Shown: positions 35,512-47,418 of the stretch, piece after piece | How positions within the stretch are numbered: the first letter of the stretch is position 1 | Layout of the letters: the number at the start of each line of letters is the position of its first letter | Source: Cymodocea nodosa | Lineage: Eukaryota; Streptophyta; Magnoliopsida; Alismatales; Cymodoceaceae | DNA: 64,000 nucleotides | Assembly (NCBI GenBank): GCA_036874045.1 | Contig: JAZBRI010000011.1 | Coordinates: 4,030,001 to 4,094,000, forward strand | Reading direction: 5' to 3' | The notes under the pieces: model-generated | The model's input: the letters and a program-made list of their open reading frames with translations, nothing else | Told to the model about the DNA's origin: nothing | Databases searched by the model: none | Position numbers and translations under genes: made by a program

Positions 35512-37095
35512 TGTAGGATCGTATGGCTACACAAGAGGGGGGTGAATTATGTATTTTTAATATTTTCTGAAATATAATTGAAACTTTAAAACTCAAAAAT
35601 AAGTCAAGACATTGTTTTCATAAAATCATTTTTATTCAAGGTTTCAATTACAATATACAATTCAATTCTCCTCAGAAATTGTAGATGCAGTTATATTTTG
35701 ATACCATGTATCATCTAAACAATTTCATAACTACAAATAGAGAAAACTAATTTCCGGAATTTAAAACTTTTCTCCCTGTTTGAGATCTTTCTTCTTCTTC
35801 TTTTTCTTCTTCAGCAATTCTTCAGTGATGAATATCTTGTCTTTTCATGCTTCACCGAATTTACTTTCTTCTGATACTTCAAATCTTCAGTAACGAAAAT
35901 CTTACCTTTTTATGCTTCACTGAACTTTCTTCCACTTGAGAGATTTTTCCCGAAGAGGTGTTTTTGATCCCTGAAAAAGATTTTTCTTTTGGTGTGCAGG
36001 GATGGTTTGATCCTTGAAAAGATTTTTCGTTTTGTGTGCATGGATGGTTTGATCAACGAGAACTCTATGCCTTTTATACTGTATATTCATTTCATGCATA
36101 ACCTCCACATTTAATCACTACCAACTTTCCACTTCTCAACGTCTTTTCTTTTTCCTACATCGAAACACAAACATTCCAACCCACGTTTATATTTCAAATT
36201 TCCTTTAATCATCAGTCCTAGATCTCTGAAAAATTTCCTGCAAAATAAACTTTCTCATCCAAAAGTTTTTCATCAATGTAATAAGAAGTCGTTACTTTAA
36301 TATTAACTAAACGAGTAACACAAGTATATATATATAACTTAACGTTTCTAACTTAATGAGTTCACCATGTGCCATTTCACGTGACAAGTACTGTAGCTAA
36401 CTCAACGAACTAAGTCTGTGGTGTTATGCTATCTCAATGAACCATCTCCGTTGTGTTATGATAACTCAACGAACCAAAAATAAACAAATGTTTTTATAAT
36501 AAGAAATTTACCACATGCAAAAATAACAACTTAAGTTTATAACGCTAACCTAACGCGTTCCCTTAGTGTTCAATATAGCAACTCAACGTGTTTAGTTATG
36601 TTAACTTAACGAGTTAAACATGTGCACCTCACATGATACAATACAACATTCGTAACTTATAATTTCACCACGTGTATAACACTAACTTAACGAGTTCGTC
36701 TCTTCTTTTACTCACTAACTTAACGAGTTATCATGGGACCTATTTTAACCTTTAAGCCTCTAACTTAACGAGTTCTCACTTGACCTCTATACAAACAAAA
36801 CTCTAACTTAACGAGTTGTCTAAACGTGCATTGTTCAAGATACAAAAGATATAACATTAAAACATATCATGCTTTTCAATAAAAAAGACACGTTAACTTA
36901 ACGTTTGGCTAAATGAGAAATTAATACAATGAAACGACTAGTTATTAACTTCAGATCCAATACAAACAAGTATTTATATCAGTAAGCTTCTTTTGTATTA
37001 ATTGATGATTTTAATTTCTTTTCACAAGCAATAGTAATTGAGCAAATATGATTATTTCCATTCAGCACACATCATGAAAACAAAAATACTCAACA
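35512..37095 (-). repeat. 3' LTR of C (outer)
   Basis: 1584 bases on the reverse strand with the family ends. It has the GTTCGTTGAGTTA-type U3 repeats, as in the 5' LTR of C, and lacks the type 2 cassette of the B LTR. Confidence 0.93.
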
Positions 37096-37096
37096 A

Positions 37097-37109
37097 TCTC
37101 CCCCTTTTT
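37097..37109 (-). other. Polypurine tract at the 3' LTR of C
   Basis: The reverse complement is AAAAAGGGGGAGA, one base from the LTR. An extra tract lies near 37402-37416. The sequence from 37110 to 37594 is 3' untranslated. Confidence 0.85.
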
Positions 37110-37594
37110 GATGATAACAAAACCATATTAAATCAATTATGAAATATGTTTAACTCAACAAAGCTCCTTCGTTGGGTTAACTTTTAATTCAACAAACTTG
37201 TTTGTTGACTTAAGTTCACTTAAGCTTATTTCTATTGTTTGTGTAAATTTTACCTCTCAAAACTAAAACTCTCAGATGTCAATAATTATATAAGTATCAG
37301 TTTTCTAATTATCATGTGAGATTACAATAACCATTTAAATAGCATCTCCTTTTATAATATATATATGCAATTAAGATCATAATCATCTTTTTATAATATT
37401 TCTCCCCCTTTTTGTCATTAATCAAAAAGATAATTACAGAGAATATATATATATATATAAGAGATATAATTACAACAACTCTTTCTGTAAACAAGAATAA
37501 TAATTGAAGACATTTACAGAAAAATGTATTGTTCAATCAAATCAAACATGTAATACAAACATTACATTTTCAATTCAGAAACAAACAAAAACAG

Positions 37595-39003
37595 TTATCG
37601 ACCCCTCCTAAGTATATCACTTATAGCGTTACATATTTTATCTCCTAGATGCCTAATATCATTTCTGATGTCGTTAAGCACTACATCTAAGTCAGGAGGA
37701 AGCTAGGTTTGCTATTTTGCTTGAACTGAATAACTTTGTTGTTGTTGTTGTATATGGTCTGTACAGTTAAGTTGTTGTTGTTGTTGTCTTTGAGGTTTAT
37801 GCATGGCCTGGAATGTTTGCAAATCTTTAACACTAAATGCTCTCATGCCTTTAGTTTCAAAGGGCCAGTCAGATAAATTCAATTGGCTTGCAAGAATTCT
37901 GCATACAGCATCACCATAAAATAACTTTGAACTCATATGCTGTAGTTCAGAAGTAAAAACATCAAACCAATTGATTTGAATTCTATTCAGCAAGCCATAA
38001 GTTACATATAAACAGCTTCTGCTGACTTCCAAATTGTGTCTAACTCTCTAAAATAAATTTGCATGCAATATATTTGCAATAAACCTTGCCTCTGCATTCA
38101 AATTTTCCATTAATCTCATTTCAGAATATACATCTAGAATTTTTGATAAAGACTGAATGTTCTATTCTAGTTTTCTAATCATGTCAAATCTGTTTGTAAC
38201 AACAGCACCTTCATTCTTTAATCCCAAAACTTCAAAAATTAACTCAGGAGACAATATAAACACCTATTGATTTATTTGAGTTTTTAGAAAATTTCCATTC
38301 TTGACCAGATTGCTATAAAAAGCTACAATAAGCTATGTGTATTGCTTCCATTTCGTTCTTACTAGCAAGAATTGAATGAGGCCTTGAAACTCAAATAGAT
38401 CTCTTATTTCCATCAAATTTCTAAACTTTATTGGACGAGCATGCAAAATCTGACATGTAATCAGATTATTGTATTTCTGTAATGCTTCTTCAGATCAAAA
38501 ATGAATTGAATTACCTTGAATTTATAATACTATACACAAAGAAGGTGATACCTAAAGCCGTGATTCAGAGTTTAATTCATCTTCAAGAACCTCTTCTTCA
38601 AAATGAATGTCATGTTGTTCGTCTTCCAAAATATTATGTTGAAGCTGCTTAGGTAAATTTGATTCTTCAGCTTCAACAATGTTAGGAACATTTTCAATAT
38701 GCTCAACATTCATCTGTTCAGTCTCTATAGAATGAACAGAGTTCAATGTTTCCATAAATTCTACAGTCGGTGTATCTGTCTGTAATTGTTCATTTTGTTC
38801 AATAGATATTTCCATTGATTCATGCTGTGAATTCTCAGACTCTGCTTCTATAGATTTTGAAGAAGGCTGGTTAACTTTTAGCTCTTCTAGAGTCTTAACA
38901 TTTTCAATATCTGCTACTCTAGACAATTCAGCTAGTGAACTACTTACTACCTCAACATTTTCAATTATATCTGCAATAACTTGTTCAATGTCAGGTGCCT
39001 GAT
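37595..39003 (-). pseudogene. ORF3 tail in the reduced part of C
   Basis: It runs from HQAPDIEQVIADIIENVE to the ORF3 end. Its first 160 residues differ from the B copy (27534) at only a handful of positions, so the two share a recent ancestor. It is a fossil. Confidence 0.78.
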
Positions 39004-39015
39004 GCTCTGATACCA
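39004..39015 (-). other. Primer binding site after the short LTR, C
   Basis: The reverse complement is TGGTATCAGAGC, followed directly by ORF3-tail sequence as in B. Confidence 0.85.
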
Positions 39016-39017
39016 CT

Positions 39018-39523
39018 TGTAAGATCGTATGGCTACACAAGAGGGGGGTGAATTGTGTTTTTTTAATATTTTCACCACTTGTAACTTATAATTTCACCAT
39101 GTGTATAACAATAACTTAACGAGTTCGTTTCTTCTTTTACTCACTAACTTAACGAGTTCTCACATGACCTATTTTAACTTTTAAGCCTCTAACTTAAGGA
39201 GTTCTCACGTGACCTCTATACAAACAAAGCTCTAACTTAACGAGTTGTCTAAACATGCACTATTCATGATATAGAAGATATAACTTTAAAACATATCACG
39301 CTTTTCAATAAAAACACACGTTAACATAACGCTTAGTTAAATGAGAAATTAATGCAACGAAACAACTAGTTATTAACTTCAGATCCAATACAGATAATTA
39401 TTTAAGTTAGTAAGCTTTTTTCTGTATTAATTGATGATTTTAATTTCTTTTCACAAGCAATAGTAATTGAGCAAATATGATTATTTTCATTCAGTACACA
39501 TCATCAAAACAAAATACTCAACA
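39018..39523 (-). repeat. Short-form internal LTR of C
   Basis: 506 bases, the same length and form as 27014-27519, including the variant end GATCTTACA. It lies between the ORF3 end with its purine tract and a primer site. It has no TATA-like run and no AATAAA. Confidence 0.9.
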
Positions 39524-40003
39524 ATCTCCCCCTTTTTGATGATGACAAAACCATATTAATTCAATTATGAAATATATTTAACTCAACAAAGCACCTTTGT
39601 TGGGTTAACTTTTAATTCAACAAACTTGTTTGTTGACTTATGTTCACTTAAGCTTATTTCTATTGTTTGTGTAAATTTCACCTCTCAGAACTAAAACTCT
39701 CAGATGTCAATAATTATATAAGTATCAATTTTCTAATTATCATCTGTCAGATTACAATAACCATTTAAATATCATCTCCCTTTATAATATATGCAATTAA
39801 TATTTCTCCCCCTTTTTGTCATTAATCAAAAAGATAATTACAAAGAATATATATATATATATATAGTAAGAGATATATTTACAACAACGATTTCTGTAAA
39901 TAAGAATAATAATTGAACACATTTACAGAAAAATGTATTATTCAATGAACTAAACAAAAAAATACAAACATTACATTCTGTATTCAGAAACAAACAAAAA
40001 TAG
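39524..40003 (-). other. 3' untranslated region after ORF3, C
   Basis: It holds the purine tract next to the short LTR (39525-39537), an extra tract near 39804-39818 and a (TA)n run near 39847-39865. No gene is seen. Confidence 0.7.
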
Positions 40004-42274
40004 TTATCGAGCCCTCCTAAGTATATCACTTATAGCATTACATATTTTATCTCCTAGATGCCAAATATCATTTCTGATGTCGTTAAGCACTGCATCTAAG
40101 TCAGGAGGAAGCTAGGTTTGCTATTTTGCTTGAACTGAATAACTTTGTTGTTGTTGTTGTATATGGCCTGTACAGTCAGGTTGTTGTTGTTGTTGTCTTT
40201 GAGGTTTATGCATGGCCTGGAATGTTTGCAAATCTTTAGCACTAAATGCTCTCATGCCTTTAGTTCCAGAGGGCCAGTTGGATAAATTCAATTGGCTTGC
40301 AAGAATTCTACATACAGCATCACCATAAAATAACTTTGAACTCATATGCTGTAGTTCAGAAGTAAAAACATCAAACCAATTGATTTGAATTCTATTCAGC
40401 AAGCCATAAGTTACATATAAACAACTTCTGCTAACTTCCAAATTGTGTCCAACTCTCTGAAATAAATTTGCATGCAATATATTTGCAATAAACCTTGCCT
40501 CTGCATTCATATTTTCCATTAATCTCATTTCAGAATATACATCTAGAATTTTTGATAAAGACTGAATGTTCCATTTTAGTTTTCTAATCATGTCAAATCT
40601 GTTTGTAACAACAACACCTTCATTCTTTAATCCCAAAACTTCAAAAATTAACTCAGGAGACAATATAAACTCATTTTGATTTATTTGAGTTTTTAGAAAA
40701 TTTCCATTCTTGACCAGATTGCTATAAAAAGCTACAATAAGCTATGTGTATTGCTTCCATTTCGTTCTTACTAGCAAGAATTGAATGAGGCCTTGAAACT
40801 CAAATAGATCTCTTATTTCCATCAAATTTCTAAACTTGATTGGACGAGCATGAAAAATCTGACATGTAATCAGATTATTGTATTTCTGTAATGCTTCTTT
40901 AGATCTAAAATGAATTGAATTACCTTGAATTTGTAATACTGTACACAAAGAAGGTGATACCTAAAGCCGTGATTCAGAGTTTAATTCATCTTCAAGAACC
41001 TCTTCTTCAAAAAGAATGTCATGTTGTTCGTCTTCCAAAATATTATGTTGAAGCTGCTTAGGTAAACTTGATTATTCAGCTTCAACAATGTTAGGAACAT
41101 TTTCAATATGCTCAACATTCATCTATTCAGTCTCTATAGAATGAACAGAGTTCAATGTTTCCATAAATTCTACAGCCGGTGTATCTGTCTGTAATTGTTC
41201 ATTTTGTTCAACAGATAATTCCATTGGTTCATGCTGTGAATTCTCAAACTCTACTTCTATAGATTCTGTAGAAGGCTGGTTAATTTTTAGCTCTTCTGGA
41301 GTATTAACAATTTCAATATCTGCTACTCCAGACAATTCAACCTTTGAACTAGTTACTGCTTCAACATTGTCAATTATATTTGCAATAACTTGTTCAATGT
41401 CTAGTGCCTAATGCTCTGATTTGTCAATTTCTGCATCATCAGGACTTGTACTAATAGAAAAACTTGAGCTCGTATTTTACTTGGATTTCTTCTCAAGTTT
41501 TCTAGCAAGGGAAAATAAAGTCTCATTATCTTCATCAGTTTCAGTGTGTTCGGAACTGATGAGTTTATCAGATGCACAATAAGGTACAATGTCTAGACAT
41601 ACATTGTCCTTTGGAAATAAATTTTCATCTGATTTTCCTTTTTCAATAGACTTTGTTTCCTTAGACATAATTTTTCTGACTTTCCTTCTTCTATAACATT
41701 TTTGTTTCTCCTTTTCAAGTATTGCTGTTTTCTTTTCAAATTGCTCCATAAAAGTTTTCTGCTTTAATTCCTCTAAGGCACTTTCTATTGCAATGGCCTT
41801 TCGAAGACTATCAACTTTTGTTTTGTCTACAGCAATATCTGATTCTACTTGTTTTGAATATAAAGGAGTAGGGATAGCTGATTCTTGCTCTTCCTCAAAT
41901 GCATGTAGTCTTGTACCATTTATAAGTGTGTGAGGAGTTCTATTTGATGAACCTACACATTTTTCCAAATATTTTGCATATTGTTCCAAAAATGCAATCT
42001 CAACACATTTCATTCTGTATTCTCTATCAAATTTACTACGAAAACCCATGTTTGTAATATTTGCATCAGTATGTTCAAGTTCTTGTCTAACTTCATCTAA
42101 TATTCCCTGAGGAAAGAAGTAATCTCTATAAAGTTTAGCTAACATTTTGTCCACTCGAAATATTTTCTTCAACCAAGTACATGGAACTTCATCATTCTCA
42201 ATTTCTTTTCCTTTTGCATCTCTTCTGCTTTTGTCTTTTCCTCTGCCACGACCTTTGTAGAACTTGGAGACCAT
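40004..42274 (-). pseudogene. ORF3 region of C
   Basis: The head MVSKFYKGRGRGKDKSRR is followed by KKIFRVDKMLAKLYRDYFFP, an acidic middle and the folded part (SPELIFEVLGLKNEG, INWFDVFTSELQHMSS). The glutamine-rich end follows. The first 270 or so residues form one of the longest open stretches of ORF3 here and show the N-terminal half well. It is a fossil with several breaks. Confidence 0.78.
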
Positions 42275-43856
42275 CGTCGCAAGTTGTAACAGCAACAAGC
42301 GGGAAAGATTTTCTTGACAAAGTTTACAAATAACCTAAGCCCCCGTGTAATAAGTGTTTAAATAGGGTTTTTAGGCGTATAACTCAACGTGAAGAGAAGT
42401 CGGGTTTAGAAATTAAATAAATATTGAATAAAGTTTATTCAATCAAGGTACCTGAAATATTCAAGTATAACTCGTTGAGTTAACCAACCTAACGAGTAAA
42501 ACGCTGTCTAGAGGCAGTTTTACACGTTACCTTATCTAACATAACGTCTAGTTAGTACACCAATTTTCGAATGCTTCAAACTGAAACGTTCCGAAAACAA
42601 CACACATGCTAAACTTAACATTATCTTTAGAACATTGTAAACTATTTGAACATTTTGTCCTTTGAATCTAAAATAGTTTATTTGTCTTTTTAAATTATTT
42701 CATCAAGATTTTAAGAGGACATTAATTCAGATTAACTAAGATTTGTATTCTAAATTATATTAATCTGTTTTCGACATTGTTAATCCTCCCCTTACAAATA
42801 TACTTTAAATATATTCAATCAAAATACAAAATATACTTGTAGTGACAATAGATGTTAAGTATAACTATACTTTTACATTTTCTTTTCAGAGACTTCCGTT
42901 ATCCTGACATCATCAAAAATGATTTCCAGAATCAATTCCTACTGTATATGAATCAAAACACAACTTTGAACTCAATTCGATTAATTCAAGGAAAATAAAA
43001 GAATGTATCTCAAATAAACGTTTTCAAAAGTACTAATGTTGATTCAATAAATTAGTAGTCATATTGGTATAAACTATATGCGATTCAAAGATATCTGTAA
43101 TTAATGAAACAACTTTTTCTTTTCAAAACAGTAAATATTGATAATTTTCTTTAAAAGTTAGTTTGAAAAGCTTGAATCATACAAGAGCTTTCTAATGTAC
43201 CCGTGTAATGAGCTTTCAGTCAACAATCCCAGATCTGATCAGGACCTTAGGTTGCCAGATTTAAAGAATCCTTTTTCAGGACAACAATCCTTACATACCT
43301 ATCTGCTCAAGTACAAAAGGCTCGTGATCAAACTGATCAATAAACTCTCAAAGATTTTTACTTTGTAAGCACTTTTCATTCTAAGCACAGTATATATGTA
43401 TTCCATTAATACAAATGCAATAAAACACAAATCTCATACAATTTTTACTTCTATGATTATACTGAGAATATCAATCAGTTTCAATAAGCTTATACTTTTG
43501 ATTAACAATTTAAGAAGAGTTACATATAACTTATTCTACAAGTTTAATCAATTAAGTCAAATTTATGCATGATCATATGCATTTTCCTTGATTCAAAGAA
43601 AACATTTAATCAAAATTTCAGAATGTCAGAAGTATTTAATGTTTTTCATTTACAGTTACACTTAAAATCTTAAAAACTATTAAAATTGATAAACTACTTA
43701 AAATCAATAAGATACTACTATGATTTTACAATAAATACATAGTATCTTAAGCAGTAGTTTAGATATTACTTTAGATATTTATAATAAGTATATAATATCT
43801 ATGAGGTGAACAACATCATCAATAATATTTATCTTTTTATGTGGAGTTTAAGCATT
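42275..43856 (-). other. Spacer between pol and ORF3, C
   Basis: Reverse-strand equivalent of 13407-14965. No gene is seen. It carries the promoter-like block near its ORF3 end. Confidence 0.75.
42357..42497 (-). promoter_or_regulatory. Promoter-like block before ORF3, C
   Basis: The TATA-like word (reverse complement CTATTTAAA) is at 42357-42365. The palindrome ACTCGTTGAGTTAAC-CTAACGAGT is at 42470-42497. Spacing is as in A and B. Confidence 0.5.
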
Positions 43857-44916
43857 TTACACATCACATAGCCTACAAATACCTAAGTTTAATCTAATGT
43901 TGCAGAATGTATTTTCATTTGGAGGTTTTGTAAATATATCAGCTAATTGATTTTTACTAGACAAAAATTCTAATTTAATTTTTCCTTTAATTACGTTATC
44001 TCTTAGAAAATGATGTCTAACCTCTATATGCTTTGGTCTTGAATGTAATACAGAATTTTTGGAAAGATTTATTGTAGAACTACTGTCACAATAAATCTCA
44101 GTTGTATCATAAGATAATCCAAAATCTTCTGAAGTTTGCCTTATCCACAAAATCTGAGTGCAACACAGTGTAGCAGCAACATATTCAACTTCTGTAGTAG
44201 AAAGTGCTACACTGTTTTGCTTTTTACTAAACCATGACACCAAATTATTTCCCAATAATTGACATGTGCCACTGGTACTCTTTCTATCAGATTTAGATCC
44301 TACATAATCAGCATCAGTATATCCTATAAGATCTATTGAACTATCCTCAGAATAATACAATCTGAAATTTTTAGTTCCTTGTATATACCTAAATATTCTT
44401 TTAACTACAATTAAGTGTGATTCCTTAGGATTAGATTGAAATCTAGCACAAACACACACAACAAACATAATATCAGGTCTACTAGCAGTCAAATAAAGTA
44501 AAGAACCAATCACACTTCCGTATTTTCATTGATCTATAGATTTTCCTATGTCATCAATATCTAACTTTAAAGTAGTACTCATAGGAGTTCCTCGAATCCT
44601 TGTATCATTAAAATTAAATTTCTTAAGCATTTCATCTGCTTATTTTTCCTGATTTAAAAATATACCTTTATCCATTTATGACACTCAGCAAATTAAAACT
44701 TAGGTTTTCTACAAATAGTACATTCGAAATAACACAAGTAGGAGTTATTTGAACATTACCCATACCTATGATTTTATCTTTGCTTTTGTTTCCAAATGTT
44801 ACACTTCATTTCATGGTATTTGTAAAATTTTGTAATAGACTTTTTTGTCCGGTCATTTGACTTGACGCTCCACTGTCCAAGATCCATTTTGATGTTGTTT
44901 CCTCCGGCAACACAAA
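43857..44916 (-). pseudogene. Pol remnants of C (protease and RNase H parts)
   Basis: On the reverse strand the protease neighbourhood (GASSQMTGQ-like, GMGNVQITPTCVISNV) is followed by the end of RT and a long RNase H part: SRPDIMFVVCVCARFQSN, YTDADYVGSKSDRKSTSG, LSTTEVEYVAATLCCTQ and HFLRDNVIKGKIKLEF. Pol is incomplete in this copy. It is a fossil. Confidence 0.82.
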
Positions 44917-47218
44917 TTAAGAAAAAAATTTTCTTGGTACCCAATGTTGTTGAGGACCAAGTTCATTAAACGTATATTTCTTCTTTTTGTTTAAAAATAG
45001 TTTAACATTATCATTTATATTCTTATTAGTTGTAAGTACTATTGATTTATCATTAGCTTCATACTCACATATAGCATTATTGCTTTTGCAATCATTCTTT
45101 TTGTTTTCAGATGTAGTATAATCAAGACCAAACATATTTTTATCAGATGCTAATTTATTTTGGTCATGCTTATACATTTCTATAAGTTCATACCAAGATT
45201 TTGTACTTGTATTAACACTTTCTGTACATACAAAATCTTTTTCTACACAAGAATTTTTTGTTTTATCACATGCAGAATGAGTAATTGGTCTAATACTAGT
45301 GTATTGAATTACATGCTCAGGTTTCTGAATTTTCAGTTTACTACAATTGTCTGAAATTTTAGAAACATTAGAAACTAAATTTCCAAAACAAGAAACAAGA
45401 TTTTTAGAAACATTAGAAACTAAATTTCCAAAACAAGAAACAAGATTTTTAGAAACATTTATAGTCATGTTAGAAGTACAATTTGACAAATCACATTGAT
45501 TTATATTATTACCGCATGATTCATCCCTTGAAGTACCTACTTCTACATATTTATTACCTTGTTTCATAAAAAAAGGAATTTTAGTCTTAGATTTACTTGA
45601 ACTGCAACTAATAAATCCTTTATTGGCTTGAGATTCAGGATATTCAGGTTAATCAAATCCTAAGCCAAATTTATAAGACACCGCAGGGGTACTAGTTGGT
45701 TTGTCTAACTTAGTTTGACTTAAATTCCATTTCTCAAAGGTAGAATTTAAATCTTGCTCTCTCAGTTTTAATTTTTCTATCTCTAATTCAAGTTCATTTA
45801 TATTGTTTCTCAACATTTCATTTTCAGATTCTATCTTTAATTCTTCAACATTTATATTTTGTATTTGTTCATGCAAGATACATTTATTAAATCTAAATTT
45901 TTGCAAATCTCTAGCATGATTTTCATTATCACATTTAAACTTTTCTAAAGTAGTACACAGGAAACAATTTTCTTCTTCCATAATGGATAAAGATTTTCTA
46001 ATATTCTTATTTTCCAGTTTACATACTTTAAGTTTTTGTAATAATGCATGATAAGCACATAATAATTCATTAAAGTTGAAATCTAAATGACTTTCAGGAT
46101 CAGATATTACCTCAGACTCATCTGCCATGAAGCACACATGAGCAACGTCTTCTAACTCTTGTTCTCCTTCTGAATGTGAAGATTTTGATGCTGATTCCTC
46201 AAATTCAGACTCTTCAGACGTGTCATCCCAAGTGACCTTCAAAGCCTTTTCTTGTAAAACTTTTTCTGAGTTTTCTTAGCCGTCTTCTTCTGATTTGTCC
46301 TACTTTGCTTTTCATTTTTCCTCATAGGACAATCTAGAGAAAGATGTCCAGGTTTCTTACAATTGTAACATACATACTTTCTGGATGAAGAATTCTTGTC
46401 ATTCAATGATTTTGACGTTGAGGGTTTATCATTTTTGTTCCTTTGTTGTTTCCTAGCTTTCCATGCTTTCTTGAATTTCCTAGTCAGCAAAATCAAATCC
46501 TCGTCAGAATTAGTAGATATATCAGAATTTGAATTAATTTCGAAGGCTATTTCTTTCTTCATTTTTAGTTTGTTGTGGCTCAGTGATTCATTTAATTGAA
46601 CTTCATAAGCTGTTAAATTTCCTACAAGTTCATTCATAGTATAAACATTTAAATCTCGTGATTCCTCAATTGATGTTACTTTCTGAGACCATTTAGAACT
46701 TAGGGATCTGAGAATTTTCCTTACCAAATCCTTTTGTTCAAAATTCTTTCCTAAACATTTTAAAGAGTTTATGATATCAAGAAATCTGGAAAACATCTCA
46801 GAAATATTTTCGTCTTCATGCATCTTAAAGAGTTCATACTTATGAATCAACATGTTTATTTTTGTCTCTTTAACTTGAGAAGTACCTTCATGTGAAACTT
46901 CTAATGCATGCCACACCTCATAAGTTGATTTATATGTCGACACTTTACTGAACTGTTCATAACTCAATGCACAGAATAAATATTTAAGCCCTTAGCATTC
47001 AGAGTTTCATTTTCTTTTTCAGTAATTTTCTAAGTATTATAAGGAGTAGTTAACATAGTATATGGTTTAGAAATCATGAACCACAATTTATGATCTATAC
47101 TTTGAAGAGAAACAGTCATCCTATATTTCCAATATTCAAAATGTATTCCATTAAATAAAGGAGGACGATTAAAATTTTGGCCTTCATATAAAGAAAAATT
47201 ACCATTTCCAGTAGCCAT
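44917..47218 (-). pseudogene. Gag region of C
   Basis: It starts with MATGNGNFSLYEGQNFN and continues through KINMLIHKYELFKMHEDE, the basic stretch and the knuckle CYNCKKPGHLSLDC. The acidic and coiled-coil segment follows (ELEIEKLKLREQDLNSTF). The C-terminal part holds a short in-frame repeat of SKNLVSCFGNLVSNV, present twice near 45360-45450. It is a fossil with few breaks. Confidence 0.86.
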
Positions 47219-47404
47219 TTTACCTTAGATTTTTCAACCTATTTGATTTTAAACAGTCTAAAAACTTTAAAACAACTTGAGCCTTAAATCAATAGAGTTA
47301 AACGTATGCTTAGATATTAATTTCCGTTTAAAAACAAGGAAGGTAGAATAAGCAATGATATTAAATAAGTTGGTATCGATTTTATATCAAAGATTATTCA
47401 CAAA

Positions 47405-47416
47405 GCTCTGATACCA
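47405..47416 (-). other. Primer binding site of C
   Basis: The reverse complement is TGGTATCAGAGC, two bases from the 5' LTR. The stretch from 47219 to 47404 is the untranslated leader. Confidence 0.88.
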
Positions 47417-47418
47417 CT

